Below, one piece after another: positions 1-11,276 of a stretch of 64,000 nt of DNA. How positions within the stretch are numbered: position 1 is the stretch's first letter; each line of letters starts with the position of its first letter. Both the position numbers and the translations under genes were made by a program. The notes beneath the pieces are model-generated. The model made no database searches and was not told the origin of the DNA. It was given only the letters and a program-made list of their open reading frames with translations. This DNA is from Lithodes maja (Eukaryota; Arthropoda; Malacostraca; Decapoda; Lithodidae). Location: NCBI GenBank assembly GCA_037953745.1, contig JBAKBP010007093.1, forward strand, positions 1 to 64,000. Direction: 5' to 3'.

Positions 1-1001
1 TCTTGAACTTTATTTTTCGAATTTTCGGCACCTCACGGAGCTATCTTCAGGAGCAATACAGAACCTAATAATAGAGTATACACACTAGAATCATACAAAA
101 GAACGGGTTCTAAAAAATAATATTTATATATAAGAAAACGAACACTCTAAGTGTATAGTGAAACTAATCAATGAATATTTAAAACAATTGAGTTTACAAA
201 TTAAGAACTTATCTTTGCAAATAAGGTAAATATAAATTAAACAATAAACGCTAAGATTGAACACCAACAATCAGAGAAGGCAAAATTGACTAAAGAGAGA
301 TTCCCGGTTTAAATCTTAAAACAAAAAAAAATAATACTTTACTCAGAAACTTGTCCACGAAACAAAAGGGTTTCAGCAATACTATTCTACATGAAACCAC
401 AATAAAAGTTACCAAAATAACAGTAAACAAACTTTACTATAAATACTAATAAAAATGTCTACACAATATTATCAACAACCAACTCACACTTAGGACCAAA
501 TTCAATTTGACTCATTTAACTACACCACCTATGCTTAAAATAAATAATCAATCATACACAAAACTTACCCAAACTCGGGGGATACTGACGTAAGGGATCA
601 ACAAGGACAAGTGACCAACGTAAACTGATTAGTTTGGCAAGAAGTGCCCAAATTTTAAATGAAATAATATAAAACAAAAGGGAGAGGAAAGAAACAAAAC
701 ATACAAAATACCAAATATATAGATCTGTGAAGCAGTGACGTTACCAATAATTGGCAAGATTGATTTCGGGATTTTGACTCTTAATTAGTATTTTTTCGCC
801 TACAAGTGCATCATTAGGATATTTAAACCTAGCAACTATTTCAAAATCTCTATCTGTGAGAGGGTGATCTTCTTGGTGAGAATGATTTCGCACAGCCTTG
901 AATGGCATACTTTGTAAAAACTTGCCAGTACGATATCCTTATCCTTATCCTATGGAAATTACGGTGTCCTAGGTCACCTGCTGATGTTCTACTCACTATA
1001 T
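1..1001. other. AT-rich sequence without a recognised gene
   Basis: I see no convincing coding frame, RNA gene or recognisable transposon here. The sequence is AT-rich with short A-runs. The only long frames nearby come from the following TA repeat. Confidence 0.6.
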
Positions 1002-1002
1002 T

Positions 1003-1074
<72 letters not shown>

Positions 1075-1117
1075 TTATATGTATACTATATATATATATA
1101 TAGTATACATATATATA

Positions 1118-1163
<46 letters not shown>
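1002..1163. repeat. (TA)n microsatellite, interrupted
   Basis: A nearly pure TA dinucleotide tract with a few interruptions such as tagtatac. Being self-complementary, it gives spurious Tyr/Ile-rich frames on both strands; these are not genes. Confidence 0.95.
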
Positions 1164-1166
<3 letters not shown>

Positions 1167-1608
1167 GTGTATATGGTGTATATGTGTATGTGTATATATA
1201 TGTATTTCTTCATATTTACATAAGTAAGATAAAATTTTGAAAGGGATCTGCATGTCCATTGATGTGTATCAAATTGAATATATGAATAGATTGTATTGTT
1301 AGGCATATGTCTATGTACTATATATGCATATCTGTATAAGTATATAATTATAATGTGCAAGACATTTATTTTGCATGTAAAAGAAGTATGTTCCTAAAAT
1401 TATGGCAACAGGCAGTAGGATGGCAACACTTTTTGTATTTATATGCTAGTTAGCAACTCACAGATAATTTAGGACGGGTGTTTAAGCCTCACTCCCCCCC
1501 TCTTTTCTTGTATTACCCTGAAGATGTCTTGAGAGAATAGACGCAAGCTTGGTGTTCCATTGTTTCTATTTTACTAGCGAGTTTTACTACATTTATAATA
1601 TATACGGT

Positions 1609-1611
<3 letters not shown>
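1164..1611. other. Unassigned spacer
   Basis: No recognised gene. Near 1520 a motif reads cctgaagatg followed by agacgcaagc, resembling the short segment downstream of the GIY-YIG region in Penelope-like remnants (compare the element at 18360-19165). It is too short to classify. Confidence 0.4.
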
Positions 1612-1678
<67 letters not shown>

Positions 1679-1680
1679 GT
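1612..1680. repeat. (TA)n microsatellite at the left flank of BEL-1
   Basis: A TA dinucleotide array directly left of the BEL-1 LTR. A matching TA array lies directly right of the other LTR (from 11219), so the element apparently inserted into a pre-existing TA tract. Confidence 0.9.
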
Positions 1681-1687
1681 ATATATA

Positions 1688-2485
1688 TGTGGTAAACTAT
1701 CAATGGAAGTTAAATATTACTAAGCTATAATGAATCAAATAAAATCAATCTAAATGAAAACTACTCCATATCTAAATTGAATTCAATCTGAAACAAGCTA
1801 ATTTATATCCAAAGGTCTCACATAATAAATGTATATATAGGGTAAGGTTATAAGGGTTAATATTAGCCAGGAATTAACTCACCAATAGTTCCACGTGGCA
1901 ATGAGGCAAGGAAGAACGTTTTACCCAATATGGTGGTGGACAATGGGGAACGAGACTTCGGTCCCAAGACTCGAGTCAAGTTAAAGAAAGAATAAATGAT
2001 TACATGGGAATGGACATGATTATTATAATTTATGCTTATCTATCAGTCAGTCATGATGTCGATGAGAGCGTCGTGATGGTGTAGCTGAGTGTATTGCTGT
2101 ATGTGTATTGTGATTAGAGGCACAAAAGCTCGATCAACTGAGGGCGGAAATTTAGATGTTAACTGTTGGTGTTCGTGAAGGCTCTGACGTACCTCAAAAG
2201 CACACCTTACTGCCTTGGCAAACCGCCAGGAGCCCAAATTATCGAACCGCATTTAGGTTGCTCTATACGATAAATTATATTAATATATACGATAAATTCA
2301 TATATACTACATAAGACCATGGCAATATTGCTTAATAGCATATTAGGCCTTTTATAACTTAACTTATTTACAATCTTATAATATACGATCTATTTGTCCT
2401 ACGTCGTGCTGTAGGAGAGATCGTGACGTCACAGAGACATACGAGATCACAAAAGAGTCATATTCTATCGTATTTATACGATACA
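1688..2485 (-). repeat. BEL-1 3' LTR
   Basis: Matches 10421-11218 base for base with scattered substitutions and small indels, for example around tatcaatggaagttaaatat. It starts TGTATCG on the minus strand next to the polypurine tract and ends in CA at 1688. Confidence 0.93.
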
Positions 2486-2506
2486 CTCCCCCTACAAAAA
2501 AGACCT
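2486..2506 (-). other. BEL-1 polypurine tract
   Basis: On the minus strand an oligo-T stretch and then gtagggggag directly precede the TGTATCG start of the 3' LTR. This is the expected position for plus-strand primer formation during reverse transcription. Confidence 0.75.
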
Positions 2507-2522
2507 GAACCCCACCTTAAAC

Positions 2523-3626
2523 CTAAAGTTGCCCAGAGGCTATCTTCTGACGCCACAAGTCGACGGCGCCAGCAGCAGCACGTCTGGGACGCGTCCCGGT
2601 CCGAGAATGATCACCATCAGTAAGAGGTGAGTCGTTCCTTTGAGAATCCTCGGACCCAGCAATAACAGGTGGAGCATCAGATTGCAATGCGGAATCGAGC
2701 TACAAAGCGTACAAACGTGCGATAGGACGAACAGTAGTTCCAGTGGCTGTCTGCAATAGTGCCACCCGCTCTACAGAGTCTGCCCCCTTGTATACCTCCA
2801 ATACGCGGCCTAATTTCCAGTATAAATGAGGACTATCTTCTTTAATTAAAACAACTTCGCCAACTGTAGGTGCCGTTGGTCTACCAGAGGGAGTAACAGT
2901 CCTTTCCCTCAATACTACCAGATATTCACTAATCCACCGTTTTCTAAAATCCTCGATTATCCTGGATATATACTGGTATCTCTTAGACACCGCTACCTCA
3001 GAGTACAACGAGGGATCCTCTAACTCTACTATGGATTGGAAATCAGATGGAAACGCAGTCAATGGTTTCCCATATAGCAAGTGAGCTGGCGTTAATGGTA
3101 GTGGTTCTTGCAGGTCGGTGTACACATATGTAAGCGGGCGATCATTCACGACTGCCTCTATCTCTGTGAGGACTGTCGTCAACTCACTCTTCTTTAATAG
3201 AGCACATCCTACAACCGCTCTGAGTCCTGACTTTACTATGCCGACACACCGTTCCCACATTCCACCAAACCAAGGTGCCTTAACTGGAATGAACCTCCAT
3301 TCGCACTTCTTCTCTCCCAAAAAAGTGATGATAGTAGGATCACTACTCATATCCTTTAGATATTTTGATGCTTGGACATAAGTGGGAGCATTGTCGCTAA
3401 GAATGAGTTGAGGGAATGAACGACGGGCACAAAACCGTCTAAACGCCAGCATAAATTCTTCGCTAGACATATTTTCACATAGTTCTAGGTGTACCGCTCG
3501 AGACGTTGCACAGGTAAACAATAATATATAAACCTTCTCATGCTTTCTCGTCTTCAATGCCCCTGTGTAATCTAATCCTACCGCTTGGAAAGGTTCTACA
3601 ATCTACATGCTTTACACGGCATTCAG
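2523..3626 (-). pseudogene. BEL-1 integrase catalytic core and C-terminal pol tail
   Basis: This is the downstream half of a BEL/Pao integrase. Upstream residues can be read past the first ATG at 3557 as a GLDYTGALKT stretch carrying the first catalytic Asp. The second Asp lies in a LSDNAPTY motif and the Glu in TEIEAVVNDRPLTY. After the frame stops near 2700, a further reading ends in RPRRAAAGAVDLWRQK, which aligns with the C-terminal tail of BEL-2 (54170-54374), so the pol originally extended to 2523. A small frame disturbance lies near 3600. The N-terminal zinc-binding half is at 6567-6910 on the far side of an inserted LINE. Product: strand transfer of retrotransposon DNA; inactive here. 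Confidence 0.88.
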
Positions 3627-6566
3627 GTACAAAGGAGTACAAAGGAAATCAAGCAACAACAGATCTAGTGACCCTTCTAGGCTGCTTGTCCTCCAAAACA
3701 CTGAGGATCAAGTGTCCAAACAGTGGTTTAGAGTGGGTAAGGGAACATTGGAAAGGGAACTACTGCCCTGTCACTAACGTGGCAGAACTAGGAAGTTAGT
3801 AGGGGACATATGGGTTAGTAACTGAGGGGAGGATAAAATAAAGTTATTCATTTACAAACGCAGTCAGTCGCGGGTTTGATGCGAGATATTTGTCTAGGCG
3901 GAATTTAAATGAATCAACGGTGCTGCAGTCTATAACGTCTCGGGGAAGCCCATTCCACAAGTTGACAACTCGATTGAAGAAGAAATTCTTAGATTCGTGT
4001 GAGTTAAAAGATTTACCAATAATTTTGCAACCGTTTCCCCGCGTGTAATTAGATTGGTCGATAGAGAAGTACTTACTACAGTTCATATTGTCGATGCCTT
4101 TGATGATTTTGAACACTTGAATTAAGTCACCTCTTAATCTGCGCTGGGTTAAAGGAAATATATTTAATTCTCTAAGACGCTCTTCGTATGGTTTGTTCTT
4201 TAGGCTAGGTATCATTTTGGTAACTCTACGTTGAACTCGTTCTAGCTTGTTTATGTCTTTTTGGTAATAAGGGCACCAGCATTGAACGCAGTATTCCAAA
4301 AGAGGGCGGACTAAGGAATTGTAAAGGGTTAGGATTACGTCTTTGGATTTATGCTCAAATGATCTGCCTATAAAGCCAATTATTTTGTTTGCCTTCTTAA
4401 CAACTTCTGAACATTGTTGACTCGGTTTTAGGTTACTCGATATTGTTACTCCCTGATCGGTTTCTCTGTTTACATTCTTAAGCTGAGTGCCATTCATCGA
4501 ATAGTTTGCTTTCTCATTTAGGTATCCGATATGTAGTACTTTACATTTATCCGCATTGAAACTCATTTGCCAAATTTGGGCCCAATGTGACAATTTATCT
4601 AGATTGTGTTGCATATCGTCAACTTGATCTTTTGAGAGTACGCTATTTGCAATTTTTGTATCGTCAGCAAATTTTGAGATTGTACAGGTGAGACCCTCAT
4701 CTATGTCGATGATGTAAATTAGAAAGAAAATTTGTCCTAGTACCGATCCCTGGGGTACCCCGCTACTTACATTGGTCCATTTAGATGCCTTACCGTTTAT
4801 GACTACTCTTTGCTTTCTGTCGCTGAGCCAATTTTCTATCCATTTCAACACACCGTCTTGTATTCCATGCGCTTTTAGTTTTAGCAGTAAACGTTTGTGG
4901 GGAACTTTGTCAAAGGCCTTTTGAAAATCAAGGTATATAATATCTACAGCTTTACTCTCATCGTAGAGGTTGAGGATATCGTGGAAGAAGTCTAAGAGGT
5001 TTGTTAAACAGGAACGTTTTTTACGAAAGCCGTGTTGAGTATCTTTAAGTATGTTATTTTCCTCTAAGTGATTTACGAGTCTGTCTCTTATGACTGTTTC
5101 TAGCATTTTACATACAACTGAGGTTAAGCTAATTGGACGATAGTTACTGGGTAGGGATTTGCTGCCTTTTTTGAATATCGGTGTTACGTTGGCTATCTTC
5201 CACTGATCAGGCATAGTTCCAGACTGCAAGGATTTATTGAATAGTAATGTCAGTGGTTTGGAGAGCTCATCCTTAGCTTCCTTTAGAACTCTAGGCGAGA
5301 TTGTATCAGGTCCAGGCATTTTATTTACCTTGAGTTTATCTAAACAATTCAATACTTCTCTCTCTGTAACGGTGATATTGCTTAGAACATCTGAATTATC
5401 AATCTGAATCGGCGATGGTGTAGGGATATCACTGAGGTCTTCTGTTGTAAAAACTGATGCAAAGAAGGTATTGAGGGCATTACTCATTTGTACTTCGTCT
5501 TTGGTGTATTCTCCATTTTCATCGACTAACGGTCCAACAGTTGAAGTAACTACTTTTTTCTTTCTGATATAACTATAGAATTCTTTCGGGTTTGTTTTAC
5601 TTTGATTCGCAATATGTAACTCTAGGGTCTTTTTACTTTGCTTAATTAACTTTTTGGCTTTGCGTCGTAGCTCTACAAATTTCACCCGTTCTTCGTCATT
5701 TTGTGAGGATTTTAATCTATCATTAGCAAATTTTTTAGCAAGCAGGCAGTTTGAAATATCTTTATTCCACCATTTGGGCTTATTACTATGGCCTGGACGC
5801 CGTATTTTCGATGGTATGCAGTCTTGCACTGCTTTTAGGTAAGTGGTTTCGAATAACTTCCAAGATGTATTTATGTCGTTATTGTTAATTAAAAAGCTCC
5901 AGTCAGTTTCTTTAAACATAGCTCTAAGTTTATGAAAGTTTGCTTTCTTGAAATTAGGGACTTTTTCGATGCTACTATTTGGTTCGTTACTAGTAAAGTT
6001 TAAAGTGAAAGTTATCGTACGATGGTCGCTGTTACTGAATTCATCACCAACATTCAAATTCTCTATTAATTCTTCTTTTGTTGCAAGTACAATGTCAAGA
6101 ACGTTATTACCACGGGTCGGTGTTCGAACAAATTGATAAAGCGAACTCTCTTGCAAGTTCGTATACAAGTCATGTCCGGAGTGTGAAGTAAGAGTATCGC
6201 CCCACTTGGTCACAGGTAAATTAAAGTCGCCAAAAAATACGGTATCTTGTGAGTTACTTACATCTGCAATTTGTTCATAAATTTCTCGGTCAGTTTGCAC
6301 TGATTGAGCTGGAGGTCTGTACATTAATGCAAGTATTATTTTTGTACCTTTATTATTCTTTATTAGCACAAAAGATGTGTCGACGTTCACAATTTGAGGT
6401 TTTGACAAGAGGGTCGGGTTAAGACTTTCTTTGATATAAAGTAAAACGCCAGCTCCATTTTTATTTATTCGGCTTTTCTCAAACATTACATAACCAGGAA
6501 GTGAATACTCTGCTAAAAAGTCTCTATCTACTGTATTGAGCCAAGATTCGGTTATACCAATCACAT
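3627..6566 (-). mobile_element. CR1/jockey-type LINE inserted in BEL-1 integrase (5'-truncated)
   Basis: A non-LTR retrotransposon body splits the BEL-1 integrase between residues APPL and PECRVKHV. The 3' end on the minus strand carries a direct octamer repeat (cctttgta twice), as in CR1-type elements with short terminal repeats rather than poly(A). The 5' end is truncated inside the endonuclease domain. I see no long TSD, which is common for CR1-type elements. Placing it in CR1 rather than jockey is inference; it needs a phylogeny of the RT domain. Confidence 0.88.
3844..6566 (-). CDS. LINE ORF2 fragment: AP endonuclease plus reverse transcriptase
   Basis: An uninterrupted frame of about 900 codons encodes most of a LINE polyprotein. 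It begins at the ITESWLN motif of an APE-type endonuclease and continues through GDFN and NSDHRTI (endonuclease catalytic Asp/His). RT motifs follow: NYRPISLTSVVCKMLE, HGFRKKRSCLTNL, DFQKAFDKVPH, SSGVPQGSVLG and the catalytic FADDTKI. A C-terminal region ends with a VVNLWNGLP motif and a stop at 3844. One RT change stands out: the block after GSVLG reads QIFFLIYIIDID where PILFLIYINDID is usual. The first ATG of the open frame (6591) lies in BEL-1 sequence, so no native start codon is present. Lack of stops makes it the best-preserved coding sequence in the window. It would act in target-primed reverse transcription if full length. Confidence 0.88.
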
Positions 6567-6949
6567 AGAGGTGGAGCTGGTCCAGTTGCATATGGTTTAC
6601 CCTTTAGTCTCTGGCATATTACACACTTTCTTACTACGCGTCGAGCTACTTGTCGAACTCTGGGTATCCACCATGTGAGACGTAAATTTGATATAATATG
6701 ACATACCCCGTAGTTTTTTACTTCCCTATGTGCACGTATGATCAATAGATCAGTAACGTGATGTCTTGTTGGCATAAGTATAGGGCGGTTTGTGCCGTCT
6801 GGTACACCCGACCACTTCAGGCGACCCTCACACCTGATGAGGCCATTGTCTAGGTGCAACCTTAGTTGATGCACTATATTAGGCATTAATGTCTTATTCG
6901 AGCTTTTCAAGGATTCTAATTCATTGGAAAAGGTTTCTACTTGAACCCA
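6567..6949 (-). pseudogene. BEL-1 integrase zinc-binding domain
   Basis: The N-terminal half of BEL-1 integrase. The H-H-C-C arrangement is visible (HREVKNYG, a second His, then CVICQRLKGKPYA) after a linker containing GRLKWSGVPDG. The reading stops where the LINE begins just after GPAPPL. Residues past that point in the open frame come from the LINE in another frame. The other half of the domain resumes at 3626. Confidence 0.85.
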
Positions 6950-8004
6950 TTAGATCAAAGTTACTTCAGCTGCTTTAAATTCACGAGCATCAATGTTGTG
7001 ACCCCTGTTGCAGAGTTGGCCCGTTACTTTAAGCTTGAGATTGGATACATATCGCAACACCCAAGCTACAACTCTGACTAGTTTATTATAGTCACCGAAT
7101 CTTGCCCACTTCATGATAGGACCCGGTGGCTCATTTGGTTGGGCTGTAACTGCCACTGTTTCCAGTGGCAGAAGTCCCTCACCAACAGCATGCCATTTCG
7201 TCCATTCACTTTCATGGAGCAGCCACTTTGGACCATGCCACCACAATTCGGACTTCATTAACTGGCTAGCCGTTATACCCCTAGTTATGAGATCACTAGG
7301 GTTTTCTTTTGTATTTACATAATGATAAGCAACGTCTGGCTAAAGGGCTCTAATCTCATCTACCCTATTCCGCACATAAACTGGCAGAGACTTCTTGCTA
7401 TGTATCCAGTTGAGTGCGACCTGACTATCGCATCATACATGAACGATTTCAATATTTAATTCGCTCTCGTATGCTGCGCGTACATGTTGCACCAGACGTG
7501 CTAATAGCAGCATGGCAGTCAATTCCATTTTAGGGATAGTTACCTTTTTAACCGGGGCTACCTTGGCCCGGGCTGTAACGAAAAGTGCCCCAAATGAAGT
7601 AACGACATATATGGCTACCCCGTATGCCATGGCGCTAGCATCGCAAAACGTGTGTAACGTCACCGAACGCCGCCACTTTACGAGGTATAGGTTTAGTACA
7701 TAGGATGGCATATTCATTCAACAACAATGTCCCTTGGTCATTCAGGTCCTCGGGCAAACTGTCATCCCATCCTATCTTACATCTCCAAACTTCCTGCATT
7801 AGAATCCTAGCTCTTATGGTAACAGGTAATGCTAGACCCAAAGGATCAAAAAATTGCGCAACTTTGCTCAACAGACTTCTTTTGGTGTGCGCTCCTGTCT
7901 GCTGAGCAAAAGACCTTGTTTGAAAAGTTAGTATGTCATGTTTAGGTTGCCAGATCATCCCCAAATTTCTGGACTTTTCCTGGTTAAGAGACGCCTATCT
8001 CACC
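6950..8004 (-). pseudogene. BEL-1 post-RT, RNase H and connection region
   Basis: Reading on the minus strand from 8004: a post-RT segment with TKRSLLSKVAQFFDPLG, an RNase H region (FCDASAMAYG, then IPKMELTAMLLLARL, then CDSQVALNWIHSKK with the third acidic residue), and a connection segment with SELWWHGPKWL. A frameshift separates the first two parts near 7690-7717 and an in-frame stop interrupts at about 7431. Just upstream, the residues LPWKNGEIG are followed almost directly by the post-RT part, so the whole RT fingers-palm with its YxDD site has been deleted. The RNase H would degrade the RNA template during reverse transcription. Confidence 0.85.
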
Positions 8005-8334
8005 GTTCTTCCAGGGTAAACTAACTTTATATTGCTTGTCTGAGGCACAGTAGCACACAGACTCGTCAAACCTTTATAGCGCAACTTCCGAGTCATAATC
8101 AGTCTCCATAGGATTAATGCCTATGTGATCCCATCTCCACAGTCGTTCCAGGTCGAACTCGGCAGCTATCTTAGGGTCACTAGGTTGGGAATCCTCCCTT
8201 CCCAACTCCTCTGCCGCGGTTACATTGACTCTATATATCGAGACCGTGTCGACCAGGACCTTTGACTGTGTAGTATGCACCTTTCCGCTCATGCAGTATC
8301 CAAATTTAGTGGGGATTAAAATTACACCACACAT
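8005..8334 (-). pseudogene. BEL-1 protease-RT linker region
   Basis: Continues the gag-protease frame after a single in-frame TAG at 8335-8337. BEL-2 has a sense codon at the matching place (GYKKEGGIIL against GFK-stop-MCGVIL), so the break is a point change in an otherwise continuous frame. Contains IPTKFGYCMSGK, typical of the segment between the Pao retropeptidase and RT. It runs to LPWKNGEIG before the RT deletion at about 8000. Confidence 0.8.
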
Positions 8335-8337
8335 CTA

Positions 8338-10011
8338 TTTAAATCCAGGGTATACTACTTCATAATAAGGATCCACACCAAGTAGAACATGCACCTCACT
8401 CTGATTTCCCATGGGATCTGACAAGTTAACCCCTTTGCTACGTAATGCGTGTTCCACCTTCTTCACACCCACAGATACATATTCTGGTAGGGTGTCTACT
8501 ACGATACAAGTCATAAAGTACCGGTTTTTACGATAGAAATATGAAATCTCCGCTATCTCATAGTCTTGCTTATCAGTAACCCCTGTGAAGCCCTGTAATC
8601 GAAGAGTCTCAGCCCCTACGATTCGGTGCTTCAGTCCCACTAGTACGGACCTCTTTATAAAGGAACGTTGAGACCCTTGATCTAGAAGTACCCGACAAAC
8701 TTTGTTACTGTCATTACCTTCCATGGGAATCTGTATTGTGGGCAATATAGTGGTGTCTTGCGTGCTACCTAGTGCCACAGTTGTAGTACCCTCATTTTTG
8801 ACGTCTTTGACTTTATCTGCTGTAGGACACAACTTATCAAAGTGATGTCCTTTGCAGTGGCGACAGGGCCTTAAGTATGTAGCAGTACATTGTCCCTGCT
8901 TACCATGTTCCCCACTTAGACAACCTACACATAGCTTCAATCTTTTCGCCTGTGCTAGTTTTGTCTTATTTGTTGGGTATTTTACGCAGAAACTCCATTT
9001 ATGTTTGTTGTTACATAGCTTACATAGAATCTGAGCAGGTTTCTTATACGCACCCTCTTTCTTTTCTTTAGTCCCCACTGTCATGCTTATTGTTCCCCTC
9101 TTCTCCACATTCTCACTCCCTCCCGACACATACATTCTCCCTTTGTTCAACTGTAGATTATTGATCTCCTTGCTGAACTGAATTTTGAACTCCCCCAGCT
9201 CAAATGATCTTACCTTATCAAGTATTGCCATAGGAAGCTTCTGACGCAAGATAATGACTATCATTTCCTGCGTGGTAAGCCCTAGGGTGTCTAGCGATCG
9301 AGTATGGCACTCCATATTTGCCCTGAAGTTTGTCAACTCATCAACCTTATACTGTGGTTCTGCGAGCCCCAACAAGGCAACGACATGGGCCATCTTCAAC
9401 TGCTCTCTATCCCCGTATGTGGACTCTAATAAGTGTACCGCTTCAAGATAACTACCACCCACTACTGCAAAACCCTCTATTAAATGTAAGGCCTCTCCTT
9501 CCATTTGTCCCTTCAGATAGTGAAACTTGCGGACATTATCCAAAGAGGATTCATGAACCGTAGATCGAAATACGTCCCAGAAAGCTAACCACTCGGTTAA
9601 CTTGCCCCCAAATGTAGGAAGATTGAGCTTTGGGAGGTGTACAGTATGTTTTGGATCAGCCCTTCTATGGGCCTCATTATCGCCTCCCTTCGTACTTGCG
9701 ACAGCACGCTGTAATAGGCGCTTCGCTCTAAAGACAGGTTCGTCATAGAGGGCGCGATTATCACACTCTGTAACTATCTCTTCCTCCTCTATCATGTCAG
9801 CCACAATCACCTCACTCAGAGCTGTAATACGACCGTGGGTAGCCTGGACGTTATCTAATCTAGCCTCCAATTCCTCTAGTTCAGCAGTAGTGATGAAAGT
9901 GCTGACGTCCACAATTAGCCTATTTAATACTCCCCGAAGTCCCGCCCTTTGATTTTTAGGGGCTTTGCTTAGCACCCCTCTAGACGGTATCTCTTTATGG
10001 TCTTTATCCAT
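8338..10011 (-). CDS. BEL-1 Gag-protease polyprotein
   Basis: An uninterrupted frame of about 558 codons starting at ATG 10011 (MDKDHKEIPS). Residues ~120-290 form the DUF1759-type capsid region (FGGKLTEWLAFWDVFRSTV, then FHYLKGQMEGEALHLIEG). Residues ~335-410 contain Cys/His knuckles (CKLCNNKHKWSFC, CVGCLSGEHGKQGQC, CRHCKGHHFDKLC) for nucleic acid binding. Residues ~440-520 form the Pao-type aspartic retropeptidase with VCRVLLDQGSQRSFI and LRLQGFTG. It ends at PYYEVVYPGFK before a TAG that interrupts the longer polyprotein. The start is supported by position, ~400 bp downstream of the 5' LTR. It would build the particle and cleave the polyprotein. Confidence 0.88.
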
Positions 10012-10420
10012 TTCGCATGCGAGCCTATAGGCTATGTATTTAAATATTACGTTACAAAGACAACGGCCAAATAATAGTCTAATTAAGAGACGCCAACCGG
10101 CGGACTTCTATGTTATGGAGAAAAAATAGTACACTAAATAGCAATACCTACTGATGGATCATATTGAACAAGAACAAATGTTAGGTCAGGTCATATGTCA
10201 CAGGAAGTATGAAATGGAAAAGAAAATTATTGGGGAAAGATGATGGGTGGAATGCAGGACTTAGGCAGGCACAACGATGTGACCCTGCATTCCGGCTCTA
10301 ACCATCGCTTGGCTAGCCTTGCCAGTTTATCATAGAGTTGTTCCTGCATCCTGTTATATGCCCCTTGTTCATTGCCTTAAAATCCCTTACTGGTAGCTAA
10401 TTCCCGGGTCTGGGCACCAA
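10012..10420 (-). other. BEL-1 leader with primer-binding-like site
   Basis: Untranslated leader between the 5' LTR and gag. Directly inside the LTR the minus strand reads ttggtgcccagacccgggaa; the TGG is complementary to a tRNA CCA end and the rest fits a T-arm/acceptor layout. I could not assign the tRNA. Confidence 0.65.
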
Positions 10421-11216
10421 TGTGGTATACTATCAATGGAAGTTAAATATTACTAAGCTATAATGAATCAAATAAAATCAATCTAAATGAAAACTACTCT
10501 ATATCTAAATTGAATTCAATCTGAAACAAGCTAATTTATATCCAAAGGTCTCACATAATAAATGTATATATATAGGGTAAGGTTATAAGGGTTAATATTA
10601 GCCAGGAATTAACTCACCAATAGTTCCACGTGGCAATGAGGCAAGGGAGAACGTTTTACCCAATATGGCGGTGGACAATGGGGAAGAGACTTCGGTCCCA
10701 AGACTCCAGTCAAGTTAAAGAAAGAATAAATGATTACATGGGAATGGACATGACTATTATAATTTATGCTTATCTATCAGTCAGTCATGATGTCGATGAG
10801 AGCGTCGTGATGGTGTAGCTGAGTGTATTGCTGTATGTGTATTGTGATTAGAGGCACAAAAGCACGATCAACTGAGGGTGGAAATTTAGATGTTAACTGG
10901 TTGGTGTTCATGAAGGCTCTGACGTACCTCAAAAGCACACCTTGCTGCCTTGGCAAACCGCCAGGAGCCCAAATTATCGTACCGCATTTAGGTTGCTCTA
11001 TACGATAAATTATATTAAGATATACGATAAATTCATATATACTACATAAGACCATGGCAATATTGCTTAATAGCATATTAGGCCTTTTATAACTTAACTT
11101 ATTTACAATCTTATAATATACGATCTACTCGTCCTACGTCGTTTCTGTAGGAGAGATGGTGACGGCACAGAGACATACGAGATCACAAAAGAGTCATATT
11201 CTATCGTATTTATACG

Positions 11217-11218
<2 letters not shown>
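10421..11218 (-). repeat. BEL-1 5' LTR
   Basis: Direct repeat of 1688-2485. On the plus strand it starts tgtggtatac and runs to tttatacgata, where the terminal CA seen in the other LTR is replaced by a TA array. Confidence 0.92.

Positions 11219-11272
<54 letters not shown>
11219..11272. repeat. (TA)n microsatellite
   Basis: TA array between the BEL-1 5' LTR and the palindrome starting at 11273. It has probably eroded the last bases of the LTR. Confidence 0.9.

Positions 11273-11276
<4 letters not shown>

Larger units (their letters stand above)
1688..11218 (-). mobile_element. BEL-1: BEL/Pao LTR retrotransposon, defective
   Basis: Two directly repeated ~798-bp LTRs flank a minus-strand gag-protease-RNase H-integrase region. 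The LTRs begin TG and end CA on the outer left side; the 5' LTR's outer right end runs into a TA tract and has lost its last bases. A polypurine tract abuts the 3' LTR and a TGG-starting primer-binding-like site abuts the 5' LTR. The family call rests on a DUF1759-type gag, a Pao-type retropeptidase with LLDQGSQRSF, and a BEL-type integrase. The copy is dead: the RT core is deleted, there are in-frame stops and a frameshift, and a LINE interrupts the integrase. The LTRs are still very similar to each other by eye, suggesting a fairly recent insertion. Confidence 0.93.

Noticed and set aside
902..1360. Tyr/Ile-rich open frames on both strands
   Set aside because: They are translations of the TA microsatellite.
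3557..3799. Plus-strand 80-codon frame
   Set aside because: It spans the BEL-1/LINE junction antisense to both elements; a chance frame.
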